A stretch of 6,857 nucleotides of DNA from Verrucomicrobiota bacterium (GCA_023447015.1 JAEXPG010000172.1:1-6857); one strand, 5' to 3'. Shown: positions 1 to 6,798, numbered from the stretch's first letter. A program made the numbers and translations. The notes: generated by a model not told the origin, from the letters alone.

Positions 1-642
1 GTTGGCCTGCGCGAACATCATCAGCTCGACGTCGTGCGGGTCGCGGCCGAGGGCGGTGAAGTTCTTGACGAGGTAGTCGATCTCGTCGTCGGCCAGGGCG
101 AGGCCGAGCGAGGTGTTGGCGGCGACGAGCGCGGCGCGGCCCTGCGCGAGCACGGGCACGGAGGTGAACGGCTTGGGCGTCTCGTGGCGGAAGAGGACCT
201 CGAGCTCCTCGAGTGCGCCGAAGACGGCCTGCGTCATGCGGTCGTGCAGGCGGGCGGCAATGAGCTTGTTTTGGGCTTCGGCGGGCGTGGCTCCGCCGAG
301 GTCGATCCAGTAGGCGACGGCGCGCTCGACGCGCTTCACCTTCGCCAGCCCGCAGATCTGGGCGATGTCGGTGGCCTTGGAGGACCACGGCGAGATGGTG
401 CCCGGGCGCGGGGCGACGACCTGGAGCAGACCGGTGTGCTCGTGGGCGGCGTGGGTTGGACCGTAGGTGAGCAGTTTGGCCAGCACTTCGTGCTCGGCGG
501 CGGTGAGCTCGGCGGAGGTCTCGGCCACGTGGATGAACGCCGTGGCGACGTCCTTGACGGGGAGGCCGGCGGCCAGGAGGTCCTGGACGAGCTTTTGCGT
601 GCGGAAGTCGGAGAGGGCGGGTGCGCCGCGGAGGATGATCAT
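1..642 (-). CDS. purL: Phosphoribosylformylglycinamidine synthase (FGAM synthase), N-terminal part, cut by window edge
   Basis: PurL catalyses the ATP- and glutamine-dependent conversion of FGAR to FGAM, the fourth step of de novo purine synthesis, in the cytoplasm. Only the first 214 residues are present; reading continues past position 1 without a stop. The start is the ATG at 642-640, giving MIILRGAPALSDFR, which lines up with the E. coli start MMEILRGSPALSAFR. The signature PRPGTISPWSSKATDIA lies at residues 78-94, followed by RLHDRMTQAVF (131-141), LALADDEIDYLV (181-192) and FAQAN at the edge, where the family continues SEHCRHK. This covers the PurS-like N-terminal domain and most of the linker domain of the large single-chain PurL, about 1300 residues in E. 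coli. The synthase and glutaminase domains lie outside, so activity cannot be judged. A possible AGAGG (657-661) sits 14 bases before the ATG, further than usual. The gene diverges from the sensor kinase. Confidence 0.97.
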   Translation of the reverse strand, partial: MIILRGAPALSDFRTQKLVQDLLAAGLPVKDVATAFIHVAETSAELTAAEHEVLAKLLTYGPTHAAHEHTGLLQVVAPRPGTISPWSSKATDIAQICGLAKVKRVERAVAYWIDLGGATPAEAQNKLIAARLHDRMTQAVFGALEELEVLFRHETPKPFTSVPVLAQGRAALVAANTSLGLALADDEIDYLVKNFTALGRDPHDVELMMFAQAN

Positions 643-701
643 GGTCGAAAAAGTCGCCTCTACTGACGACAGGCGGGGGAGCGGTTGCCAACGGAAAACA
701 C

Positions 702-725
702 CGGGCCTTCCGACCGAAAGGCCCG
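702..725. repeat. Stem-loop with 8-bp stem in the purL leader
   Basis: CGGGCCTT (702-709) is perfectly complementary to AAGGCCCG (718-725), with an 8-base loop. Read on the minus strand, the stem is followed by GGTGTTTTCC, which has a short T run. It could therefore act as a weak intrinsic terminator or attenuator in the purL 5' leader. On the plus strand no T run follows. The stem itself is seen; a regulatory role is inference. Confidence 0.45.
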
Positions 726-729
726 ACCG

Positions 730-754
730 CGAAACGGCGCGAAGAAATGTTTCG
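730..754. repeat. Inverted repeat CGAAAC / GTTTCG
   Basis: CGAAAC (730-735) and GTTTCG (749-754) form a perfect 6-base inverted repeat with a 13-base spacer. Nested inside is GAAA-TG-TTTC (744-753). The arms sit next to the AT-rich core of the divergent region and could be an operator or a hairpin. No regulator is identifiable from the sequence. Confidence 0.3.
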
Positions 755-760
755 ATTAAC

Positions 761-773
761 GGGGATTATCCCC
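761..773. repeat. Palindrome GGGGAT-T-ATCCCC
   Basis: This is a perfect inverted repeat with 6-base arms and a single central base. It overlaps the minus-strand GATAAT (-10-like, 770-765) and abuts the plus-strand TAATAA (774-779). The position suits an operator that would block either promoter. The symmetry is directly visible; the operator role is inferred. Confidence 0.35.
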
Positions 774-881
774 TAATAAACCGGTTCCCGAAAAGGTTCA
801 GCATTCAGCCCAATCCCCCCCCGCGAAGCCCCCGGAGAATTCGGTCCACCGGTTTTGCGGAACGAAAACACTTCTCAGCGC

Positions 882-3800
882 ATGAACCGGATGGAGCAGG
901 TCCCCCTGCAGACTTGGCGTGGCGGCATTTTCATTCCGAGGAGCTGGAGGCGCCTGCATCTGGCCTTCTTGTTGCTTGCCGGCGCGGTGGCCGGCGCGCG
1001 TGCGCAGCCGGCCGCGGAGTCCTCCGTGGCCCTGGCGGATGGCACGGTGACCAATCCCGATGTCGTCTGGGAGATGAGCACGGAGGAACGCGGCCGGGTG
1101 TACCCGATCCGGCTGGAAGGTCGGGTCAACTATTACGACCCGATGTGGCGGAACTTCTGGTTCGAGCACGAAGGGGTCGGCCGCTACGTGCAGCTGGCGA
1201 CCAATCCGCCGTCGATGCACAACGGGCAGCGGGTGCGCATCGAGGGCACGTTCGTGCCTTCGCAAGGCCTGTCCGCCGACCGGGTGCGGGTCACGGTGCT
1301 CGACGAGCAGGAGCCGATCGTGCCCTTGCCCACGAAGGGGCGCATCAGCGAGGTGCGGGAGTTCGACCGGAAGGTGGTGGTGACCGAGGGCTATGTGGAC
1401 GAGCAGCAGCTCATCGACAGCCAGCACCTCCGCCTCACGATGATCGTCGAGGGGCGCCGGGTGATCTGCTGGGTCCCCCCGGATCCCCACAGCCCGCTGC
1501 CCGACTGGCAAGGTCACCAGATCCGCCTGATCGCCGTCTATTCCGGACGCATCGATCCGACCGGCACCGAGGCCTCGGTGGAGTTGTGGACGGGGCGGCA
1601 GAGCGACGTTGCGGTGATCGGGGACATCGCGACCGATCCGCAGTTTGCGATCCCGCTGACCAAGACCGCGTCGATCAACGGGATTCCGCTGGGCACGACG
1701 GTGCGGTTGCGGGGGGCGATCCGCCAGCGCGAGCTCGGCTCGCATTTTCTGCTGCGCGACAGCACGGGCGAGGTCCTCGTCAACTCGCTCCAGCGCGAGC
1801 GCGTTCCCGCCGGCGCCGAGGTCGAGGTGGTGGGGCGCACGGCGATCTCCGGGTCCCGCTGGGTGCTGCAAGCCGCGATCTTCCGGCGGGCGCTGGCGGT
1901 CGGCCAGGAGGCGGCGGAGGAGACGGAGACGATCGAGCGCGTCGATCGCATCCGCCAGTTGTCGCCGACCGACGCCGCGGCGGGCAAGGCGGTGGACATC
2001 AGCGGCATCGTCACCTGGTCGTTGCCCGAGGCCGATTTCTTCTTCCTGCAGGATCTGAGCGGCGGGGTGCGCGTGCGGCTGCCCCAGGGCATCCCGGTTC
2101 CGCCGCTGCAGAAGTTCGTGCGGGTGGTGGGCAAGACCTACCGGGGCGCGTTCGGCGCGGCGGTGGATGTCCAGCAGCTCCATGACCGGGGCTCGATGGC
2201 GCACCCATTCCCCAAACGGATCACCTACTCGCAGGCGATCACGGGCAGTGAGGACGGCCAGTGGGTGGAGATGCGCGGCTTCATCCGGCGCACGGCCTCC
2301 GAGGGCGACTGGCGCTGGATCTACGTGACGACGCCGGAGGGTGAGTTTCTCGGCCACCTGTGGTCGCCGGTGAATTTCGTGGCGACGCCCGGATCGCTGT
2401 TGCGGGTGCGGGGCGTGTGCGAGGTCACTGCGGACGCGAAGAACCGCATCAGCGGCGTGCGCCTGCGGGTGCCGTTCCTGCACGACATCATCATCGAGGA
2501 GGATGCGCCGGCCGAGGTCTACGACCTGCCGCTGCGCCCGGTTGCGGATCTGCGGCGGCTTTTCGCGATGGAGGAGATGGTGCGCGCGCGGATCTCGGCG
2601 CAGGTGGTCCACCATGTGCCCGGCCAATACATCGTGGTGCAGGACGGCGACAGCGGTCTGACCGTCTTCAGCCGCGAGCCCGGGCAGCTGTCGCCCGGCG
2701 ACATGATCGAGGCGGTCGGCATCGTCGGCCAGGACGGTGCGCGCATGGTGCTGCGCGAGGCGGTGTTCCGGCGCACGCGCATCGCGCCCGCCCCCGCCCC
2801 GCTCGCGCTGACCGATCCTTCCGTCCAGGACTTCCAGAACGATCTGCGCCTGGTGCGGGTGCAGGGGACGTTGATCGACACCTCGCGCCATGCGGACCGG
2901 TTGCACTTCACCTTGCAGGCGGACAACACGATCTTCGACGCCACGCTGGAGCATTCGCCCGGGGCTGGGCCGCAGGGGAGTTTCTCCCCCGGCATGCGGC
3001 TCGAGCTCTCCGGGGTGTACCGGCTCGTCTTCGACGATTTCGACCGTCCCCGGGGCTTCCAGATGCAGCTCCGGTCGGAGCGCGATCTGGTCGTGCTGCA
3101 AGCGGCGCGGTTCTGGACGGTCACCCGCGCGCTGGGCATGGCCGGAGGCCTGGGCGGCTGCACGCTGCTGGTGTTCGTCTGGGTCGCGGCCCTGCGACAT
3201 CGGGTGCGGGCGCAGACCGAGCAGATCCGGCAGCAGCTCGAGAAGCAGACCAGCCTCGAGGCGGAACTGGAGCGGGCGCAGCGTTTCCGCTCGCTCGGCT
3301 TGCTTGCCGGCGGGCTGGCCCACGACTTCAACAACCTCCTCACCGGCATCCTCGGCAACGTCACCCTGGCGATGCTCGACGAGAAGGTCATGCCGCTGGT
3401 CGGCGACTGCCTCCGCGACATCGAGGCCAGCGCGAAGCGGGCCCGCGATCTCACGCAGCAGCTGGTGACCTTCGCCAAGGGCGGCGACCCGATGCGCGAC
3501 AACGTCGACGTCCCCGAGTTGGTGCAGAACGCCGCCGGCTTCGCCCTGAGCGGCGCCAAGGCGCGCGCGGAGTTCCAGCTGCCCGCGAAACTCTGGCCGG
3601 TCCATGCCGACCGCACCCAGCTCGGCCGGGCGCTGCAGAACCTCATCGTGCATGCCCGCAGCGCCATGCCGGAGGGCGGCATCATCACGATCCAGGCATC
3701 CAACGAGACGCTTGAGGCGGCCACCGCCGTGATGTCGGCCGGGCGCTACGTGCGGTTGTGCATCGTCGACCACGGCGCCGGCCTGCCGGCCGAACGCCTG

Positions 3801-4403
3801 CCCGGTTTCTTCGACCCCTACGCCGCGACGAAGTTTGGCGACGACCGCTTCTCGCTGGCGATCGCGTATTCGATCGTCAAACGCCATGGCGGCCACCTCG
3901 AGGTGCAGTCGGCGCCCGGGGCGGGGACGGTGTTCCGGTTGTGGGTCCCGGCCTCGGAGGAGACGTTGCCGGTCCCGGCCGGCCCGGCGGCGGCGGCGCC
4001 GCTGCCGTTGGAGATTGCCGGCACCCGGGTCCTGCTCATGGACGACGAGGAGACGATCCGCCGCCTCGGCGAGCGCCTCCTCCAGCGGCTGCGTTGCGAG
4101 ATCCGCACGGTGGCCGACGGCGAGACCTGCCTGGAGGCCTATCGCGAGGCGCTGGCCGCGGGGCGGCGCTACCAGGTCGTCATCCTCGATCTCACGGTGC
4201 CCGGCGGGATGGGCGGCAAGGATTGCATGGCGGAGTTGCTCAAGATCGACCCGAACGTGCGCGCGATCGTCTCGAGCGGGTATTCCCACGACCCGGTGAT
4301 GGCCAACTACCGGCAGCACGGTTTCCGCGCCGTGGTGCTGAAGCCCTATGCCGTGGGGGTGCTGGCGGAGGCGATCCGGCGGGTGCTCGGCGCGCCGGTG
4401 TGA
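882..4403 (+). CDS. Membrane-bound hybrid sensor histidine kinase with seven-module exported region and C-terminal receiver
   Basis: Residues are numbered from ATG 882 (1173 aa). TTG 855 (nine codons earlier) and ATG 891 are alternative starts; none has a well-placed ribosome site. A signal peptide has RSWRR, a hydrophobic stretch and ARA, with likely cleavage after about residue 41. Residues 73-739 are an exported region of about seven similar beta-rich modules. A transmembrane helix (about 747-770, GGCTLLVFVWVAAL) is followed by a coiled coil (774-803). HisKA carries GLLAGGLAHDFNNLLTGILG, with phosphoacceptor His814. The ATPase domain keeps D963-x-G965-x-G967 in VDHGAGLP. Its N-box reads NLIVHARSAM, with His924 where Asn is usual, and the G2 GxGLGL motif is replaced by GDDRFSL (986-992). 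The receiver (1048-1169) has Asp1054/Asp1055, phosphoacceptor Asp1103, Ser1132 and Lys1154. Family identity is certain; the signal sensed and the output are unknown. The altered ATP site may mean weak or lost kinase activity. Confidence 0.93.
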   Translation: MNRMEQVPLQTWRGGIFIPRSWRRLHLAFLLLAGAVAGARAQPAAESSVALADGTVTNPDVVWEMSTEERGRVYPIRLEGRVNYYDPMWRNFWFEHEGVGRYVQLATNPPSMHNGQRVRIEGTFVPSQGLSADRVRVTVLDEQEPIVPLPTKGRISEVREFDRKVVVTEGYVDEQQLIDSQHLRLTMIVEGRRVICWVPPDPHSPLPDWQGHQIRLIAVYSGRIDPTGTEASVELWTGRQSDVAVIGDIATDPQFAIPLTKTASINGIPLGTTVRLRGAIRQRELGSHFLLRDSTGEVLVNSLQRERVPAGAEVEVVGRTAISGSRWVLQAAIFRRALAVGQEAAEETETIERVDRIRQLSPTDAAAGKAVDISGIVTWSLPEADFFFLQDLSGGVRVRLPQGIPVPPLQKFVRVVGKTYRGAFGAAVDVQQLHDRGSMAHPFPKRITYSQAITGSEDGQWVEMRGFIRRTASEGDWRWIYVTTPEGEFLGHLWSPVNFVATPGSLLRVRGVCEVTADAKNRISGVRLRVPFLHDIIIEEDAPAEVYDLPLRPVADLRRLFAMEEMVRARISAQVVHHVPGQYIVVQDGDSGLTVFSREPGQLSPGDMIEAVGIVGQDGARMVLREAVFRRTRIAPAPAPLALTDPSVQDFQNDLRLVRVQGTLIDTSRHADRLHFTLQADNTIFDATLEHSPGAGPQGSFSPGMRLELSGVYRLVFDDFDRPRGFQMQLRSERDLVVLQAARFWTVTRALGMAGGLGGCTLLVFVWVAALRHRVRAQTEQIRQQLEKQTSLEAELERAQRFRSLGLLAGGLAHDFNNLLTGILGNVTLAMLDEKVMPLVGDCLRDIEASAKRARDLTQQLVTFAKGGDPMRDNVDVPELVQNAAGFALSGAKARAEFQLPAKLWPVHADRTQLGRALQNLIVHARSAMPEGGIITIQASNETLEAATAVMSAGRYVRLCIVDHGAGLPAERLPGFFDPYAATKFGDDRFSLAIAYSIVKRHGGHLEVQSAPGAGTVFRLWVPASEETLPVPAGPAAAAPLPLEIAGTRVLLMDDEETIRRLGERLLQRLRCEIRTVADGETCLEAYREALAAGRRYQVVILDLTVPGGMGGKDCMAELLKIDPNVRAIVSSGYSHDPVMANYRQHGFRAVVLKPYAVGVLAEAIRRVLGAPV
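1098..3098 (+). other. Array of about seven related beta-rich modules in the kinase sensor region
   Basis: The exported part of the kinase repeats one pattern about every 95 residues: a strand such as VRLRGAI or VDISGIV, a segment like FLLRD or FFFLQD followed by a small turn and V-x-V, then a spaced G-x-x-V-E-V-x-G strand and a closing strand. Approximate units (numbered from ATG 882) are 73-141, 162-244, 271-336, 368-433, 459-539, 566-632 and 656-739. The first contains GRVNYYDPMW, like repeated modules I recall in Opitutus-type kinases. The shape suggests small beta barrels of OB-fold type, but no fold was computed. The copies have diverged far at DNA level, so this is an old duplication, not a recent tandem repeat. 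Confidence 0.6.
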
Positions 4404-4442
4404 GCGCGGGCGGGGCGCCGCGTGAACGAAGTTTGAAGCTGC

Positions 4443-4462
4443 GCCCGCCGCCGGCGGCGGGC
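4443..4462. repeat. Perfect 20-base GC palindrome after the kinase gene
   Basis: GCCCGCCGCC (4443-4452) is the exact reverse complement of GGCGGCGGGC (4453-4462). It lies 40 bases after the kinase stop codon. There is no T run on either side, so it is not a classical intrinsic terminator. It may still act as a transcript-end or stability structure, or form a cruciform. With an all-GC alphabet some palindromes arise by chance, but 10 perfect pairs in a 106-base gap is notable. Confidence 0.5.
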
Positions 4463-4472
4463 CAGCGGCGTA

Positions 4473-4485
4473 TTGCCAGCGGCAA
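4473..4485. repeat. Small hairpin TTGCC-AGC-GGCAA
   Basis: A 5-bp stem with a 3-base loop lies 10 bases after the 20-base palindrome and 24 bases before the next start codon. TTGCCA (4473-4478) could also be read as a -35 for the downstream pair of genes, with TGCTAT (4494-4499) as a poor -10 at 15-base spacing. Both readings are weak. Confidence 0.25.
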
Positions 4486-4509
4486 CGCGGTTGTGCTATC
4501 CCACCGGCC

Positions 4510-4980
4510 ATGAGCGATACCCCGTCCGTCGTCTCGGTGTGGAAGGCGCAGGCAACCGCCGGTGCCGGAGCCGTGTTTTTCTGCATGTGCGTCGGCATGT
4601 TCGTCGGCGCCGGGCACATCTTCATCGCGGTCCTGATGCTGCCGTTTGTCGCGGTCTGCCTGCTGCTGCTGCTCGTGTACGGCCGGATCCAGGCCGATGC
4701 GGACGGGATCTGGATGGACGGCTCGCTCGAGGCGGTGGGCATCGCCTGGGCGGACGTGAAGCAGATCCGCTTCGGCAAGTTCCAGCTCGTGCTGGAGGGC
4801 GAGGGGAAGCGCCTGGTCCTGCCCAAGCCGTGCTTCTGGACCGGCCCTGCCAGCGCGAAGGTGCTCGAGTACATCCGGATGCTCGCGCGCGACTACTGCG
4901 TGCCGCCGCCACCGAGCCGCACCGCTGATCTTGTGTTGAGCCGCAACGTGCTGAGGATAGCCCCGCCAACCCTCAAGTAA
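4510..4980 (+). CDS. Small inner-membrane protein with PH-like beta domain, function unknown
   Basis: This 156-residue protein has a short polar N-terminus (1-16), then about 40 hydrophobic residues (18-58) best read as two membrane helices with a tight turn at GAGH (33-36), then a cytoplasmic beta-rich part. The segment ADADGIWMDG...IAWADVKQIRFGK...LVLEGEGKRLVLPK (about 62-106) followed by a helix (115-129, AKVLEYIRMLARDY) resembles bacterial PH-like domains of small membrane proteins. There, a 'D-x-x-G-I' strand and an 'I-x-W-x-D-I' strand recur. The C-terminal tail (131-156) is proline-rich and looks disordered. No catalytic residues are evident. The start is ATG 4510, with no Shine-Dalgarno-like sequence visible. 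Its stop is 3 bases before the menD ATG, so the two are likely co-transcribed. That linkage does not prove a role in menaquinone synthesis. The gene is likely real; its role is not recognised. Confidence 0.82.
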   Translation: MSDTPSVVSVWKAQATAGAGAVFFCMCVGMFVGAGHIFIAVLMLPFVAVCLLLLLVYGRIQADADGIWMDGSLEAVGIAWADVKQIRFGKFQLVLEGEGKRLVLPKPCFWTGPASAKVLEYIRMLARDYCVPPPPSRTADLVLSRNVLRIAPPTLK

Positions 4981-4983
4981 CCG

Positions 4984-6714
4984 ATGACCGCTCCCGCTCC
5001 CGCCGCGTCGCCGTTCCTGGATTTCCGCAACACCAACTCGCTCTGGTGCAGCGTGCTGGTGGAGACGCTGGTGCGCTGCGGGGTGCGCACTGCGGTGGTC
5101 TCGCCGGGCGCGCGGTCGACGCCGCTCACCACCGCGCTGACGCGGCATCCCACCCTCGAGGTAATCCCGGTGCTCGACGAGCGATCGGCGGCGTTCTTCG
5201 CGCTCGGGCGGGCGAAGCGCTCGGGCCGGCCGGTGGTGCTGGTCTGCACCTCGGGCACGGCGGGCGCCAACTTCCTGCCGGCGATCATCGAGGCGCAGGA
5301 GAGCGCCGCGCCGCTGGTGGTCATCACCGCCGACCGGCCGCCGGAACTGCGCGCCTGCTCCTCCGGGCAGACGATCGACCAGCAGAAGCTTTTCGGCGGC
5401 CATGTCTCGTTCTACCACGAGCTCGCGGTGCCCGAGGCCCGGGTGGAGCTGCTGCGCTACCTGCGGCAGACGGTGGCGCACGCCTGCAGCCGCGCCGTCT
5501 CGCCCCACGCCGCGCCGGTGCATCTCGACGCCCCGTTCCGCGACCCGCTGGCGCCGGTGGCTGACGGCACGGTGGACCATCTGCGCGCCGAACTGGACGA
5601 GAGTTTCTTCCGGCATCTCCGGCCGGGCGCCCCGTGCTGCGCCTCCGCCGACTGGACGCCGCCGGCGACCGCCCGCGGGGTGATCATGGCCGGGCCGGCC
5701 AATCCCGCCGACCCGGCGGAGTATGCGCGGCAGGTCGGTCGGGTGGCGCGCACGCTCGGCTGGCCGGTGCTGGCCGACGGGCTCTCGCCGATGCGGCACC
5801 ACGCCGCCGAGGGCGCCTGTGTCGTCGCGCACTACGATTCGCTCCTGCGCGACGGCCGGCTGGCCGAGGAGCTTCTGCCCGAGGCCGTGCTTTGTCTCGA
5901 GGGGTGGCCGACGAGCAAGGTGCTGCGCGCCTGGCTCGAACGCAGCAACGCGGAGACCACGCTGGTGGCCGCGACCACGGCCAACCGCGACGGGTTGCAC
6001 CTGCGCACCCGGCAGATCGCGGCCGATCTCGAGTCGCTGGCGATCACCGAGGTGCGGCCGGAGAGCGAGTACTGGACCCGCTGGGCCGAGGCGGAGGCCG
6101 CGGTGGCGGCGCGGATCGACGCCGCCCTGGAGGCGGAGACGGCGCTGTTCGAGCCGAAGGCCGCGTGGCTGCTGGCGCGTCACCTCCCGGCGGAGACACC
6201 GGTCTTCGTCGCCAGCAGCATGCCGGTGCGGGACGTGGAGTATTTCTGGCCGCAGAACCGCAAGCAGCCCCGGTTCCTCTTCAACCGCGGGGCGAACGGG
6301 ATCGACGGCACGCTCTCGACCGCGCTTGGGGTGGCGCACGGCGGCCGCCCCGCGGTGCTGCTCACCGGCGACCTCTCGCTCCTGCACGACACCAACGGCT
6401 TCCTCCTCCGGCCGAAGCTGCGCGGCAGCCTCACGATCGTGCTGATCAACAACCGTGGCGGCGGGATCTTCGAACACCTGCCGGTGGCGAAGTTCGATCC
6501 GCCCTTCGAGGAGTTCTTCGCGACGCCGCAGGAGGTCGATTTTCCCACGCTCTGCGCTGCCTATGGGGTGTCGCATGTGCTGGTGCCCGACTGGGCGCAC
6601 TTCGCGAAGCTCATCGCGACGCTGCCGGAGAGCGGCCTGCGCGTGCTGGAGATCCGGACCGACCGGAAACGCGACGCGGCCCGCCGCAAGGCGCTGCTGG
6701 ACGGTCGTCCGTGA
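4984..6714 (+). CDS. menD: 2-succinyl-5-enolpyruvyl-6-hydroxy-3-cyclohexene-1-carboxylate synthase (SEPHCHC synthase)
   Basis: MenD is a thiamine-diphosphate and Mg-dependent enzyme of the classical menaquinone pathway. It joins isochorismate and 2-oxoglutarate, releasing CO2 and forming SEPHCHC, in the cytoplasm. The 576-residue length fits the family (E. coli about 556). Matches along the chain include SPGARSTPL (40-48), LDER with the ThDP-activating Glu66 (E. coli Glu55), CTSGTAGANFLPAI (88-101), ITADRPPEL (114-122), Gln129 (E. coli Gln118), SSMPVR with Arg416 (E. coli Arg395, 2-oxoglutarate binding), FNRGANGIDGTLSTALG (433-449), and the ThDP/Mg motif from GDLS (Asp463) to INNRGGGIFEHLP (Asn490). 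Ala43 replaces E. coli Ser32, and Arg491 replaces E. coli Asn470; other known contacts are kept. The ATG lies 3 bases after the preceding stop, which suggests translational coupling. No other men gene is visible. Identity is very secure. Confidence 0.97.
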   Translation: MTAPAPAASPFLDFRNTNSLWCSVLVETLVRCGVRTAVVSPGARSTPLTTALTRHPTLEVIPVLDERSAAFFALGRAKRSGRPVVLVCTSGTAGANFLPAIIEAQESAAPLVVITADRPPELRACSSGQTIDQQKLFGGHVSFYHELAVPEARVELLRYLRQTVAHACSRAVSPHAAPVHLDAPFRDPLAPVADGTVDHLRAELDESFFRHLRPGAPCCASADWTPPATARGVIMAGPANPADPAEYARQVGRVARTLGWPVLADGLSPMRHHAAEGACVVAHYDSLLRDGRLAEELLPEAVLCLEGWPTSKVLRAWLERSNAETTLVAATTANRDGLHLRTRQIAADLESLAITEVRPESEYWTRWAEAEAAVAARIDAALEAETALFEPKAAWLLARHLPAETPVFVASSMPVRDVEYFWPQNRKQPRFLFNRGANGIDGTLSTALGVAHGGRPAVLLTGDLSLLHDTNGFLLRPKLRGSLTIVLINNRGGGIFEHLPVAKFDPPFEEFFATPQEVDFPTLCAAYGVSHVLVPDWAHFAKLIATLPESGLRVLEIRTDRKRDAARRKALLDGRP

Positions 6715-6719
6715 GGTCG

Positions 6720-6749
6720 GCCGCGGGGAGCCTTCGCGGAACCCGCGGC
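6720..6749. repeat. Stem-loop just after menD
   Basis: GCCGCGGG (6720-6727) pairs perfectly with CCCGCGGC (6742-6749) across a 14-base loop, starting 6 bases after the menD stop. No T run follows, so it is only a possible RNA 3'-end structure rather than a standard terminator. Confidence 0.35.
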
Positions 6750-6761
6750 GTCGTCGGTGCA

Positions 6762-6798
6762 GTGGGGCGAAGGTCGCGAGCGTCTCAAGCCGCCCCAC
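6762..6798. repeat. Second stem-loop downstream of menD
   Basis: GTGGGGCG (6762-6769) is complementary to CGCCCCAC (6791-6798), with a 21-base loop containing TCGCGA. Together with the 6720-6749 stem it makes the menD 3' flank strongly structured. No poly-T follows on the plus strand. Confidence 0.3.

Larger units (their letters stand above)
643..881. promoter_or_regulatory. Divergent intergenic region between purL and the sensor kinase
   Basis: This roughly 240-base stretch separates two outward-facing genes and so should hold both promoters. Its middle (about 741-800) is clearly AT-richer than the genes. On the minus strand GATAAT (770-765) is a good match to a sigma-70 -10 box. On the plus strand TAATAA (774-779) is a possible -10. 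Neither has a convincing -35 at 16-18 bases, so promoter calls are weak. The region also carries inverted repeats at 702-725, 730-754 and 761-773, the 8-base palindrome AACCGGTT at 779-786, and a run of eight C at 815-822. No tRNA, riboswitch consensus or small gene was recognised. If purL starts from the GATAAT box, its leader would be somewhat over 100 bases and would include the 702-725 hairpin. Confidence 0.4.

Noticed and set aside
34..666. Plus-strand open frame over the first 640 bases
   Set aside because: The minus strand here matches PurL residue by residue, while the plus-strand translation is Gly/Glu/Val-rich and resembles nothing.
815..822. Run of eight C upstream of the kinase, considered as a phase-variation tract
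   Set aside because: It lies more than 50 bases before the start codon, is short, and does not sit in a coding frame or between clear promoter boxes, so there is no real support for slippage control.
467..2185. Plus-strand frame of 572 codons overlapping the kinase start
   Set aside because: It runs out of frame through the purL start, the intergenic region and the kinase coding sequence, and its translation is Arg/Ala/Gly-rich with no motif.
798..4874. A stop-free minus-strand frame of 1358 codons opposite the kinase gene
   Set aside because: It is antisense to a clear gene, is rich in Arg, His, Ala and Pro as high-GC shadow frames are, shows no domain I recognise and crosses two genes and a spacer. 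GC-rich codon use on the plus strand explains the lack of stops.
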